A stretch of DNA of 64,000 nt from assembly GCA_965220385.1 (NCBI GenBank), contig OZ244825.1:620001-684000 (forward strand), read 5' to 3'. The position numbers and the translations under genes are program-made. The stretch's first letter is position 1, and each line of letters opens with the position of its first letter. A model generated the notes under the pieces. It worked only from the letters and a program-made list of their open reading frames with translations, was not told the origin of the DNA and did not search any database. This DNA is from PCPOR2b sp965220385 (GTDB lineage: Bacteria; Poribacteria; WGA-4E; PCPOR2b). Positions 42,812-51,610 of the stretch are shown here, one piece after another.

Positions 42812-43759
42812 ATGTCTAAACCAAAAGTCTTAATTGCACACCGACCGGGACCAGAAGTTGAAGCTATGCTCGAAGATGCCCCATCAGAACTCGAAATCTG
42901 CTTCTTGCCCGCAGGCGAAAAACTCGGAGACCATATCTCGGATATCGAAATCCTTTACGGCACCGTCAATGAATCAGATTTTCCCAAAGCGAAAGCGCTG
43001 CGCTGGATACAACAGCCCTTCGTCGGGGTTGAATGGGCGAGGTTCCCCGCCTTCAGAGACAGTGATGTCAGTTTAGTCAACAGCCGTATCCTGTACGGTC
43101 CCCAGATTGCCGAGCACGCCTTCGCGCTGCTACTCTCGATGACGCGTGGTATTACAACCCAACTCGCTTTCATGAGGCACAAACACTGGGAATGGACCCC
43201 GTCGGTCGAAATCGCAGGTATGACCATGTGTATTCTTGGGCTGGGTGGAATCGGTCGTGCTGTCGCCGTAAGAGCAAAAGCATTCGACTGCAAAGTGATT
43301 GCTGTCGATAAAGAACCTGTCGAGAAACCTGATACGGTAGATCAGCTCGGTCAGATGGATTCACTGATAGATTTTCTATCCCAAACCGACATTCTGATGG
43401 TCTGCTGTCCAATCACGCCAGAGACACATAAACTCCTATCGCACGACCAGTTTAATGCGATGCCAGATGGGAGTTATATCGTTAATGTCAGCCGCGGTAA
43501 GGTCGTTGACGAAGACGCAATGATTGCCGCGCTCGATAGTGGGAAGCTGGCTGGAGCAGGCTTGGACGTAACCTACACCGAACCGTATCCCGAAGATGGT
43601 CCACTATGGACAAAGCAAAATGTGATTTTGGCGTCTCACACCGCCGGTGGATCACAGAACATTGGTAAACGTGCCATGGATCTGTTTATTGAGAACCTGC
43701 ATCACGACGTTAACGGAGAACCGTTGGTCAATGTCGTGGATAAACAGAAGGGATACTAG
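42812..43759 (+). CDS. D-2-hydroxyacid dehydrogenase
   Basis: 315 residues from the ATG at 42812 (AGAAAGGAA site; a GTG one codon earlier is possible). NAD-binding motif CILGLGGIGRAVAVRAKAF. Catalytic Arg in NVSRGKVVDEDAM, Glu in LDVTYTEPYP and His in ILASHTAGG. It reduces 2-oxo acids or oxidises D-2-hydroxy acids; exact substrate unknown. The TAG stop spans the TA target site of the MITE that follows, so the last codons or stop may have been altered by that insertion. Confidence 0.9.
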   Translation: MSKPKVLIAHRPGPEVEAMLEDAPSELEICFLPAGEKLGDHISDIEILYGTVNESDFPKAKALRWIQQPFVGVEWARFPAFRDSDVSLVNSRILYGPQIAEHAFALLLSMTRGITTQLAFMRHKHWEWTPSVEIAGMTMCILGLGGIGRAVAVRAKAFDCKVIAVDKEPVEKPDTVDQLGQMDSLIDFLSQTDILMVCCPITPETHKLLSHDQFNAMPDGSYIVNVSRGKVVDEDAMIAALDSGKLAGAGLDVTYTEPYPEDGPLWTKQNVILASHTAGGSQNIGKRAMDLFIENLHHDVNGEPLVNVVDKQKGY

Positions 43760-43898
43760 TGCTCTGTCGGATAAATGCTAATGGCCCTGCTCGTTGTGGA
43801 TTGACAAATCCACAACACCGCCGCAAGTCGGGCTTGGATATGGCTATCCAAGCCGAGCAGGGAGTGACTTGTCATAATTTATTTGACAGAGAGCACTA
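43757..43898. mobile_element. Structured MITE with TA-flanked GTGCTCTGTC ends
   Basis: The ends are inverted repeats: CTAGTGCTCTGTCGGATAAAT-like on the left (from 43756) and ATTTATTTGACAGAGAGCAC on the right, with TA at both borders. The interior has three perfect hairpins: CCCTGCTCG/CGAGCAGGG, GTTGTGGATT/AATCCACAAC and GGCTTGGATA/TATCCAAGCC. The right end matches the fragment at 16714-16733. No coding capacity. Confidence 0.8.
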
Positions 43899-43900
43899 GT

Positions 43901-44131
43901 GTAAAGTAGTGCATCGTGATTAGGAAGATCTATCCGTTAAAACGATGCGTAATACGTGATACGTGAAATTTAATGCGTAAAGCGTAATACACAATTCAAA
44001 TTAACCCTTAAAGCCCCAGCGGGGCGACATGTATCTAAAATGCGTGATGCGTAATACGTAAAGGGGCAAAACGGTTTTTCTTACGCATTGCGTTTTACCT
44101 GTTATTTTTCAGCAATTGTAAAGGAGAATCC
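43901..44131. other. Intergenic stretch with short degenerate repeats
   Basis: It contains many near-copies of ATGCGTAATACGT and its variants, plus the AGCCCCAGCGGGGCGACATGT-type repeat near 44017, shared with 37220-37240. No gene. A promoter for the downstream dehydrogenase would lie here but none is clear. Confidence 0.5.
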
Positions 44132-45175
44132 ATGAACCAAGAGGGGCAAGATATCCTCGTTCAACCAGAACCACTTCATGAATTTGCGCTCGCGCTCTAC
44201 CAGAAAGCGGGAGTTAATCGGGAACATGCGGAACTGATGGCTGACCTTCAAGTCGAAACCGATCTGCGGAGCGTCCACTCACACGGGACTCGCATGATAC
44301 CTTGGTATGTACGCAGCATCCTCGATGGGGCGATGAACCCCAGTCCGGATATCCGCGTTGTCCAAGAAGGTCCCGGCTTCGCTGTCATTGATGGGGATAA
44401 CGGTCTGGGACACCCACCGAGTACCTTGGCAATGCAGATGGCAATTGAAAAAGCCCGTTCGACAGGTATCGCTGCAGCAGGAGTACGTAATGCGGGCCAC
44501 TTCGGGGCTGCCGCCTGTTACACCATGATGGCAGTCGAAGCGAAGATGATTGGCTTCTCAACGACGAACACCGGTGGGCCCTCTGTCGCTGCGCCGGGGG
44601 CGGCGGAACCTGTGGTTACAAATAACCCACTCAGCTATGGCCTTCCCGCTGGCGAGGAACGTCCCATCGTGTTGGACATGGCGTGTGGTGCTTCGGCGTG
44701 GGGCAAGGTTCGCACCCTGCAAATGTACGGGATTCCAATTCCGCCGGGGTGGCTATTAACCACCGACGGGAAGCCGACCCAGGACCCAAACGAGGGAAAG
44801 ATACTGACGCCGGCAGGCGGACCGAGAGGGTACGGTCTAGCGCTAACTATGGGTATTTTAGCCGGTCCTTTGGTGGGTGGTTTGATGGCAACCGCAAAAC
44901 AGGGCGACGCTACCTCGGAACACTTTTTCATCGCAATCAATGTCGCGAGTTTCACGGATTATGATGAGTACACCGCAGCGATAGATAAGGGCATCCGTAC
45001 CATTCAGGGGGCAAAACCTGTTGAGGGAGTGGATCAGGTGTATCTGCCCGGCGAGATCGAATGGCGCAAACGCGAAGCGTGGGTTGATAGCGCCATTCCG
45101 CTTCATATCGACCATCTACGAGATTTGGCGAGTCTTGCGGAAGAATTGAAGGTTGATATCTGTTGGGAATGGTAA
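44132..45175 (+). CDS. Malate/L-lactate dehydrogenase family (Ldh2-type) oxidoreductase
   Basis: 347 residues, AAAGGAGAA ribosome site. Typical Ldh2/YlbC/ureidoglycolate dehydrogenase features: SVHSHGTRMIPWYV near residue 47 with the catalytic His, VRNAGHFGAAACYTMMA, NNPLSYGLPAGEERPIVLDMA and GGPRGYGLALTMGILAGPLVGG. These NAD(P) enzymes oxidise 2-hydroxy acids such as malate, sulfolactate or ureidoglycolate. It follows a D-2-hydroxyacid dehydrogenase gene, consistent with local hydroxyacid metabolism. Confidence 0.88.
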   Translation: MNQEGQDILVQPEPLHEFALALYQKAGVNREHAELMADLQVETDLRSVHSHGTRMIPWYVRSILDGAMNPSPDIRVVQEGPGFAVIDGDNGLGHPPSTLAMQMAIEKARSTGIAAAGVRNAGHFGAAACYTMMAVEAKMIGFSTTNTGGPSVAAPGAAEPVVTNNPLSYGLPAGEERPIVLDMACGASAWGKVRTLQMYGIPIPPGWLLTTDGKPTQDPNEGKILTPAGGPRGYGLALTMGILAGPLVGGLMATAKQGDATSEHFFIAINVASFTDYDEYTAAIDKGIRTIQGAKPVEGVDQVYLPGEIEWRKREAWVDSAIPLHIDHLRDLASLAEELKVDICWEW

Positions 45176-45267
45176 AGGGCACAGAAGGCGAGGATTGGCT
45201 GCCCAACCTCAATATCGCCGGCCTGATTCGTTCCGCAGTTCGTATCCCTTCGATTATAGGCCTATGG

Positions 45268-46038
45268 CTACCACCGCCACTCTTTGGGACGCCATAGATG
45301 TTCTTCTTGGACTCCCAACTCTTCCAGAATCGGCTCCAGTTCCGATAATTCTCCCAGTTCGTCTGCTTTATGTGCGTCGCTACCAATAAGCAGTTTCACT
45401 TCCCGCTCCAAGCACAACTGGTAGAACTCAATTAAGTGCCGCTGATTGTACCGGATAAACTTCGGACTAATCTCAATAGCAATTTCACGTTGAGAAGCGA
45501 GGTCTAACTGATGGATGAGTCGTTTCTGATCAATGTGTCGCATCATCTCACTTCCAAATGCTGATACCTCCTCGTTAGATAAACGAAAGACATTTGGTGT
45601 CAGAACAAATGGATGTGCGATAGCATCGGTCAACGGACAAGCGATTGCAGCTTCGAACATATACAGTTCATGGTTCGCAACTCTTTTAGGATTGCCGAGA
45701 TCTGAGGGGAGCGCAACCCCTCGCAGATGATAATGGTTTGGCGCCATCAGTACGTAATCAAAGTATGATGCCAGTTGGATATTGATGGAGGCCACCCGGT
45801 ATTCCAAGATGTGTGATTCGACGCCAAAGTGAATAGGAATTGGTGACTCACATTTCTGGACAATTTTTCTGACCGCCTCAATGTTCTTGGCTTTATAGCC
45901 GTATGCATAATCGTGATCGGTGATGCCAATTTCCTTCACACCCCGCTCTTGTTGAACCTTGATGATCTTTTCTAAATCGAAATCCCTCGCTGCACATGGA
46001 GAAAGTCTCGTATGTATGTGATAATCGCAGTTGAACAT
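45268..46038 (-). CDS. PHP-domain phosphoesterase
   Basis: 256 residues. PHP metal-binding motifs: DYHIHTRLSP at the N-terminus, EIGITDHDYAY, HFGVESHIL, AIAHPFVL and LIGSDAHKADELG near the C-terminus. These are the histidinol-phosphatase/YcdX-type phosphoesterases binding three metals. The ATG at 46038 follows a TAAGGAGC site. The gene converges with the Ldh2-type gene. The substrate is unknown. Confidence 0.87.
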   Translation of the reverse strand: MFNCDYHIHTRLSPCAARDFDLEKIIKVQQERGVKEIGITDHDYAYGYKAKNIEAVRKIVQKCESPIPIHFGVESHILEYRVASINIQLASYFDYVLMAPNHYHLRGVALPSDLGNPKRVANHELYMFEAAIACPLTDAIAHPFVLTPNVFRLSNEEVSAFGSEMMRHIDQKRLIHQLDLASQREIAIEISPKFIRYNQRHLIEFYQLCLEREVKLLIGSDAHKADELGELSELEPILEELGVQEEHLWRPKEWRW

Positions 46039-46180
46039 GCTTTCTGCTCCTTATAATGAAGACAACCCCTACACGTCGGATAATTAAAGTATGATTGCAA
46101 ACAGTTATATGTTAAATCTAACGTCAGAATTGCCGTATCGTTCCGATATTATGACAGATACCGAAAATGATTGCAAGCAA

Positions 46181-46248
46181 AAAAGATAGGAGGAAAAAAT
46201 CGCCTCTGAAGCGCCTCCATTCTGGCGAATCCCCTCCTCTTATCTTTT
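46181..46248 (-). terminator. Terminator-like inverted repeat after the Gfo/Idh/MocA gene
   Basis: AAAAGATAGGAGG and CCTCCTCTTATCTTTT pair with a 40-base interior. On the minus strand it lies immediately downstream of the gene ending at 46261, and an A/T run follows. The rest of 46039-46260 shows no gene. Confidence 0.55.
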
Positions 46249-46260
46249 ATGTCTCCTGCT

Positions 46261-47256
46261 TCACAGGGGCAGTTCTATTGAGCGTCCTTGATCAGCAGAC
46301 ATATAAAATGCCTGCATCAGCTCGGTGAGGTTACGACCATCCTGAATGGTAATCTGCATCGATTCATTGCGCAGAATGTTGTTGACCCACTGCTGCATCG
46401 CCGAAGGCGGCGGTTCAGGGCGCCGGGCGATGTATTCCGCTTTTTCCTCGTCCGAGAGTTTGCGCGTTTCGAAGTGCAGATCACCGTGACCAGCCACAAT
46501 CGAACCTTCCGTACCATAAAGTTCAAGCATGTTAGGTCCCGACCGGTGCGTCCACGACACATCAATAACACCAAGGGCTTTGTTCGCGAACTCAACCACC
46601 GATACACTGTTGTCATCAATAGGATAATTGTCGGTAAAGTTGTTAATTTTAGAGATGGCACTCTTCGGTTCACCCATGAGCCAGCGCATGATATCCACCC
46701 GATGACAGCCGAGATCGAACAGGGCACCACCACCGGCACGCTTTGAATCCCCAAACCAGAAACTGGGTCCTTTGAACCATTTATCCAGTCCCGCCGAATG
46801 GGCAATGCGTCCGCGCCCAAATGTGAGATCCCCCAAAAGCCCATCATCGAGGGCCTGCTTCGCCAGCACAATATCCGGATCACAACGCGTGGGGAGCGAA
46901 ATCATGAACTTCACTCCAGCCTTCTCTACGGCTTCGATAATCTGATCGCATCCATCGACGGTGATGGCGAGCGCTTTTTCCGTGAAAATATGCTTGCCCG
47001 CTTCCGCTGCCGCAATCATCACTTTAGGGTGGTCTGATGTTATCGCATCGACGACCACAGCGTCAACGTCGTCCCGATCAAGAATTTCGTCCAGATCCGA
47101 ATAGAACGCGACGTTATATTCTTCAGCGATCTGCTTGCCGCCGTACTCCTCCTCATCCCAAATGGCAACCAATTCGGTTTCCGGATTTTCTTGGATCTGA
47201 TTGGCATAGCCTCTGGCGTGCACGTGAGCGAAACTGAGTTTAGCAATGTTAATCAT
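46261..47256 (-). CDS. Gfo/Idh/MocA family oxidoreductase
   Basis: 331 residues from the ATG at 47256. The N-terminal Rossmann half includes AIWDEEEYGGKQIAEEYNV and the family motif HIFTEKALAITVDG with the catalytic Lys. The C-terminal half has GGGALFDLGCHRVDIMRWLMGEP, with the conserved GCHxxD. NAD(P)-dependent oxidation or reduction of a sugar or inositol derivative. The nucleotide-binding glycines are unusual (AKLSFAHVHARGYA instead of GxGxxG), so cofactor binding may differ from the standard. Confidence 0.87.
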   Translation of the reverse strand: MINIAKLSFAHVHARGYANQIQENPETELVAIWDEEEYGGKQIAEEYNVAFYSDLDEILDRDDVDAVVVDAITSDHPKVMIAAAEAGKHIFTEKALAITVDGCDQIIEAVEKAGVKFMISLPTRCDPDIVLAKQALDDGLLGDLTFGRGRIAHSAGLDKWFKGPSFWFGDSKRAGGGALFDLGCHRVDIMRWLMGEPKSAISKINNFTDNYPIDDNSVSVVEFANKALGVIDVSWTHRSGPNMLELYGTEGSIVAGHGDLHFETRKLSDEEKAEYIARRPEPPPSAMQQWVNNILRNESMQITIQDGRNLTELMQAFYMSADQGRSIELPL

Positions 47257-47261
47257 CAAAT

Positions 47262-47531
47262 CTTCGGGATGGAGCCCCCATCTCTTGAGAGTGGGGAGGA
47301 AATCCCGCTCCTTTTTTGTTGTATAACATTACTCGGAATGCTATACTATTGTTGAAGGGCTGCTGTAGCCCTGCGTGTCCCGATTCTCGGGATCCCGAGA
47401 ATCGGGAAAGGTGCGGTGGTAACGAACACCCCCGAAAAACCCGAAAGGGAAGGAAGCGTGAAACCCAATAAATCCCAAGGGACGGAGGCTTCAAACAAGC
47501 CCCCACCCTTCACGGTGGGGTAACTGACATT
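47262..47531 (+). mobile_element. IS200/IS605-derived non-autonomous element (omega-RNA-like right end)
   Basis: The left part has a hairpin CCCCCATCTCT/AGAGTGGGG (47275-47298). The right part ends in a stem GCCCCCACCC/GGTGGGG preceded by a G/C-rich conserved-looking stretch (GGTGCGGTGGTAACGAACAC ... GGGACGGAGGCTTCAAACAA). This is the arrangement seen at the 3' end of TnpB-type IS605 elements, where the RNA guide scaffold lies. Between them is a perfect palindrome (TCCCGATTCTCGGG/CCCGAGAATCGGGA, 47378-47407). No transposase or tnpB is present, so it would be mobilised in trans. Confidence 0.55.
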
Positions 47532-47575
47532 ATGACTCCTTGAAAATTCTCAAACTGGAGGAAACTATTTCTTCT

Positions 47576-48145
47576 TTATAAAAATTGTGCTGCATTCTGT
47601 AATCTTTTCAGTGTTGATTCAACATCTAACGTTTTTGCCCAATCTGCCAGATAATCCAGATTCAGTTTTCCATACTGGATTTCATAAACCCGTAAGGCAT
47701 CGGCAAACTGTTTCTCGCTGCCACCGGAAAGTTGCGACCATTTTAACTTTGCTAAAATGGTATCCTCAGGGCTTGAGACCTGTACACTGAATCCCATAAC
47801 ATCTTCAACATATTTTCGTGAAAAACGGGACCGGTCGAACGGCTCGTCGGTTAGCGTCCAACAATCAATTTTATCTCCTTCGTTAGTATCAATTATGTTG
47901 AACATGCCTCCCGTCTCAATAGCATCAAGAGTGCTGGCTTCAGACGCACAAAAATCAGGTGGTGGAAAAGCATCAATTAATTTCTGAATCGTTGATCTCT
48001 GAAGTGCAACAACCAAGTCTATATCGTGGGTGGACCGAGGTTCACCTTGCAGACTGGAGGCCACAGAACCGGTAACCATATATTCGATACCGGCATCTTC
48101 AAGCGTTTGAATGACCTGGCGTATCAGTCTTTCCGGTTGTAGCAT
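47576..48145 (-). CDS. Nucleotidyltransferase-fold protein (MNT/AbiEii-like)
   Basis: 189 residues. The nucleotidyltransferase signature is visible as MVTGSVASSLQGEPRSTHDIDLVVAL: the GS motif and the DxD metal site. This is followed by NIIDTNEGDKIDCW and DTILAKLKWSQLSGGSEKQFADA. Stand-alone proteins of this type form toxin-antitoxin or housekeeping-unknown pairs with small helical proteins. Its 5' end overlaps the 71-aa gene at 48124-48339 by 22 bases, so the two are translationally coupled. Confidence 0.8.
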   Translation of the reverse strand: MLQPERLIRQVIQTLEDAGIEYMVTGSVASSLQGEPRSTHDIDLVVALQRSTIQKLIDAFPPPDFCASEASTLDAIETGGMFNIIDTNEGDKIDCWTLTDEPFDRSRFSRKYVEDVMGFSVQVSSPEDTILAKLKWSQLSGGSEKQFADALRVYEIQYGKLNLDYLADWAKTLDVESTLKRLQNAAQFL

Positions 48146-48339
48146 TTCTGCAGCCGCCCCATATAGAGCTTATGGAATTCTTCCTCATTTAGATCTGGAA
48201 ACCTTTTTCGCAAGCCGTGGATGAACAGTTTCTTGCTAAACTTGGATAGCTCAAAGGCTTTCATCAGCCGTTGTTCAGGCGTCATACGTCGAAGAATCTC
48301 AATATATTGTTTGTGATTTGGACGTTCCTTGATATCCAT
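48124..48339 (-). CDS. Small helical partner of the nucleotidyltransferase
   Basis: 71 residues, mostly helical and basic (YIEILRRMTPEQRLMKAFELSKFSKKLFIHGLRKRFPDLNEEEFHKLY). Such proteins precede nucleotidyltransferase-fold genes in two-gene modules of likely toxin-antitoxin type. It overlaps the downstream gene by 22 bases. The exact role of each partner is not known from sequence. Confidence 0.7.
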   Translation of the reverse strand: MDIKERPNHKQYIEILRRMTPEQRLMKAFELSKFSKKLFIHGLRKRFPDLNEEEFHKLYMGRLQKCYNRKD

Positions 48340-48353
48340 ATTCTGTTACACCG

Positions 48354-49301
48354 TTATCCTTGTTCAGTTCCTTCATCAGAAACTGGGGGACTCGTAACCT
48401 CCAAGAATAGATCCGCTAACCCATACTCAATTCTCTGGAAACCTAAAACCGTGATCCCCTCACGAATCAGATCTTTCAGGGTGTTAGCCGTTTCTTCCTC
48501 CGTCATTTGTGATTCGACCTGGATTCGCCCATCTGTGATCTGCAGAGAAATTACGTCCGACCTTTCACTAAGAATAGCTTGAGCTGTCTCCATGCCCGAT
48601 GTAACCTCAATTTCCACCCGATTCCGGTTACCATACCACTCCGAAATATCGCGCATCTCCCCGTAAAACGCAAGACGACCTTCCTTCAGAATCCCAACGC
48701 GGTTGCACGGAATTGTTACATCGGTTAGACAGTTCGTTGCCAGAATCACCGTCTTACCCATTACCCCCAGTTCTTGGATCAGTGCCCCCATTTCGGCTTG
48801 TCCCTGTGGATCTAAAGGTGAAATGGGGGCGTCAAGCAACCAGATCAACGGATCATGTAGGAAAGTTTTGGCTAAACACAGGCGCTGCTTCTGTCCCAGT
48901 GATAGGTGCTCGACCTTTTCGTTCCGCAACGGTGCCAGATCCATTAAATCCAAAACATCTTGGATACTTATCGCACGCTGCCCCTTTTCCAATCTGTATG
49001 CCGCAGCGAAAAACTCAAGATATTCTTGGATAGAGAGGGTCGGATACCCTTCAAAGGTTTGGGGAACGTAGCCGATGAGTGGCCGAACAGCACTCACGTC
49101 CTTAATTGCATCATATCCACCAATCTCTATAGAACCGGAAGTCGGTTTAATCAGCGTTGCGATGAGTTTGATAAGGAGTGTCTTGCCTGAACCGTTTGGC
49201 CCCAACAGTGCCAGACGATCCCCTGCTTCCAAACGAAAACTCAGATCAGTAAGAATTGATTTCTGCCGAAAGGATTTACACAGTTCTTGGACGTGAATCA
49301 C
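48354..49301 (-). CDS. ABC transporter ATP-binding protein with altered catalytic residues
   Basis: 315 residues. Walker A GPNGSGKT (34-41), ABC signature LSLGQKQ (133-139), and Walker B WLLDAPISPLDP. The catalytic Glu after the Walker B Asp is Ala158, and the switch His is Asn190 (ILATNCLTDV). Both changes normally abolish or slow hydrolysis. The last 100 residues form a C-terminal extension as in ABC-2 type exporters. No permease gene is adjacent, which is unusual. It is divergent from tyrS. Confidence 0.85.
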   Translation of the reverse strand: MIHVQELCKSFRQKSILTDLSFRLEAGDRLALLGPNGSGKTLLIKLIATLIKPTSGSIEIGGYDAIKDVSAVRPLIGYVPQTFEGYPTLSIQEYLEFFAAAYRLEKGQRAISIQDVLDLMDLAPLRNEKVEHLSLGQKQRLCLAKTFLHDPLIWLLDAPISPLDPQGQAEMGALIQELGVMGKTVILATNCLTDVTIPCNRVGILKEGRLAFYGEMRDISEWYGNRNRVEIEVTSGMETAQAILSERSDVISLQITDGRIQVESQMTEEETANTLKDLIREGITVLGFQRIEYGLADLFLEVTSPPVSDEGTEQG

Positions 49302-49443
49302 AACTTAAAGATCTCCGAAGTTGGGGGAAGGGTTCAAAAAGTCTACAAAAGCAACATCTGGATCACATTATATCACGTGAATCTCTGTTTGGAAATGGTA
49401 ATTCTCGACGGGTACGGGTTGGGGAATTGCCCCTGTTTATCTG

Positions 49444-49473
49444 TTGACTCAATCTTCCAACCTGTAGTATAAT
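49444..49473 (+). promoter_or_regulatory. Sigma-70-type promoter for tyrS
   Basis: TTGACT (49444-49449) and TATAAT (49468-49473) with an 18-base spacer, about 90 bp upstream of the tyrosyl-tRNA synthetase start. The -10 hexamer is perfect and the -35 has one mismatch. Confidence 0.7.
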
Positions 49474-49563
49474 TAGCCGACGCATTATTTGATTGATACT
49501 ACTTCTAAACAATAGATTTTTCAGTCCCGGTGTTTGATCGGGGGAGGTATTGAGGAATACAAC

Positions 49564-50793
49564 GTGCAGGCAGAATTGAGTATCGAAGAACAGGTGGCAC
49601 GCATACGCAGGGGGACCGCGGAGATTATCTCTGAAGCGGAACTCGCTCAAAAATTGGAGACCGCCAAAACAGAAAAACGACCACTTCGTATCAAACTGGG
49701 ATTAGATCCCACAGCACCGGATATCCATCTCGGCATCGCAGTTGTTTTGCGCAAGCTGCGCCAGTTTCAAGACCTCGGACATGAGGTTATCCTAATCATT
49801 GGTGACTTTACGGCGACAATCGGAGATCCAAGCGGAAAATCAAAAACACGACCACAGTTGACAGCGGAAGAGGTGAAGCATAACGCCAAAACCTACGCAG
49901 ACCAGTACTGCATGATTTTGGATGAAGACAAAACCCGCGTTGTGTTTAACAGCGAATGGCTTGATGAAATGTCTTTCGCGGATGTTATTCGGCTCAGTGC
50001 CCAAACGACAGTAGCGCGTATCTTGGAACGGGACGACTTTACAAATCGGCTTCAAGATGGTGCTTCAATCGGGATGCATGAGCTCCTCTATCCAATCTGT
50101 CAAGGTTACGATTCTGTCGTCTTGGAAGCAGATGTAGAGATGGGCGGGACCGATCAGAAATTCAATATCCTGATGGGACGTGACCTCCAACGTGCCTATG
50201 GTCAGGAACCCCAAGTGACGTTGTTAATGCCGCTACTCGTGGGGCTTGATGGCGCTGAGAAAATGAGCAAATCACTCGGTAACTACGTTGGGATCTATGA
50301 GCCGGCCTCTGAGATGTTCGCCAAGTTGATGTCCATCCCGGATGAGCTGATGTCTACCTATTTCGAGCTGGCGACAGACGTGCCGCTCGACGAGGTTCGA
50401 GTGTTTGAAGCAGAATTAGCAAGCGGTACTCTGCACCCCAAGACAGTCAAACAGCGACTTGCCCGCGAGATAGTGACAATCTATCACGACGCAGATGCCG
50501 CGCAAGCAGCAGAAGCGGAGTTTGACCGGGTCCATCGCGACCGACAACTTCCCGACGATCTGCCGGAGGTTGTTATTCCTGCTTCCTCCCTCACTGATGG
50601 TAAGATCTGGATCGCCCATCTGATGCAGCAAGCCGGTTTTGCCAAAAGTTCCAGTGATGCGAGGCGATTGGTACAGCAAGGAGGGGTGCGCCTCGATGGC
50701 GACAGGATAACAGATCCAGCGCTGGAGGTCGCTCTAAAAGGGGACACCGTCCTACAAGTTGGCAAACGGCGGTTCGCAAAGCTACTCGTCTGA
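49564..50793 (+). CDS. tyrS: Tyrosyl-tRNA synthetase
   Basis: 409 residues from a GTG at 49564 with GAGGAA six bases before it; an in-frame start at 49534 would add ten residues. Class I signature: HIGH-type DIHLGI following KLGLDPTAP, GDFTATIGDPSG, the tyrosine/ATP site GYDSVVLEADVEMGGTDQKFN, and KMSKS as EKMSKSLGN. The C-terminus has an S4-like RNA-binding domain (SSSDARRLVQQGGVRLDGDRITD). Charges tRNA-Tyr in the cytoplasm. First gene of an apparent housekeeping run tyrS-surE-DUF368-nadK. Confidence 0.95.
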   Translation: MQAELSIEEQVARIRRGTAEIISEAELAQKLETAKTEKRPLRIKLGLDPTAPDIHLGIAVVLRKLRQFQDLGHEVILIIGDFTATIGDPSGKSKTRPQLTAEEVKHNAKTYADQYCMILDEDKTRVVFNSEWLDEMSFADVIRLSAQTTVARILERDDFTNRLQDGASIGMHELLYPICQGYDSVVLEADVEMGGTDQKFNILMGRDLQRAYGQEPQVTLLMPLLVGLDGAEKMSKSLGNYVGIYEPASEMFAKLMSIPDELMSTYFELATDVPLDEVRVFEAELASGTLHPKTVKQRLAREIVTIYHDADAAQAAEAEFDRVHRDRQLPDDLPEVVIPASSLTDGKIWIAHLMQQAGFAKSSSDARRLVQQGGVRLDGDRITDPALEVALKGDTVLQVGKRRFAKLLV

Positions 50794-50819
50794 TGCTATT
50801 TTCTGTTGGGTGTTAAAAT

Positions 50820-51590
50820 ATGATTCTTGTAACCAATGACGATGGGATTGACGCGCCGGGTCTGAAAACCCTCGCGGAGGCACTCGAAACCCTCGACGAG
50901 GTCTATGTCGTGGCACCAGATCGGGAACGGAGTGCTGTAGGCATGGCAATCACGCTCCATCAGCCACTCAGAGCCAAACAGGCGTGGACGCGTGCCTATG
51001 CCGTTGATGGAACGCCTGTGGATTGTGTCGACCTTGCGCTGGGTACGCTGCTTCCTGAACCTCCAACATTATTGGTTTCTGGCATCAATCGGGGGCAGAA
51101 TCTTGGGGCTGATATTCACTTTTCAGGTACGGTTGGCGCGGCGAAAAAAGGAACGCTCGCAGGGATCCCATCAATTGCAGTTTCCCTCGCCTTAGAGGGC
51201 GTGGGGGAACAATCTGACTTCCACTACAAAACGGCAGGAACCATCGCATGTCGCATCGCCAAGCACGTGATCGAGAAGGGAATGCCAAGCCACATCCTGC
51301 TTAATGTCAACGTGCCGAACTGTCCGCTTTCGGAGGTTAAAGGCATCAAGATAACGCGGCAAGACCGAGGGAATTACAGTATAAACGCTGTTACACGACT
51401 GGATCGCGGTGGACGACCGTACTACTGGATTGGAGGAGAACGTACCCAAATTGACTTTGGAGGGGATACAGACCTCCATGCAATCCACAATCGACGCGTT
51501 TCAATTACGCCCGTGCAGCTTGATTTTACAGACCACACCCTCATCACGCCACTGAAAGCTTGGTTGGATGATGAGAACATGCAACTCTAA
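50820..51590 (+). CDS. surE: 5'/3'-nucleotidase SurE
   Basis: 256 residues starting MILVTNDDGIDAPGLKTLAEAL, the SurE signature with the metal-binding Asp-Asp. VAPDRERSAVGMAITLHQPLR and SGINRGQNLGADIHFSGTVGAAKKGTL follow, with the conserved Asn and Ser/Thr. It is a survival protein that dephosphorylates nucleoside monophosphates. It starts 27 bp after tyrS and is followed by a DUF368 gene 20 bp later, so all are probably cotranscribed. Confidence 0.95.
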   Translation: MILVTNDDGIDAPGLKTLAEALETLDEVYVVAPDRERSAVGMAITLHQPLRAKQAWTRAYAVDGTPVDCVDLALGTLLPEPPTLLVSGINRGQNLGADIHFSGTVGAAKKGTLAGIPSIAVSLALEGVGEQSDFHYKTAGTIACRIAKHVIEKGMPSHILLNVNVPNCPLSEVKGIKITRQDRGNYSINAVTRLDRGGRPYYWIGGERTQIDFGGDTDLHAIHNRRVSITPVQLDFTDHTLITPLKAWLDDENMQL

Positions 51591-51610
51591 CCCGAAAACG
51601 AGGAGGAGAT

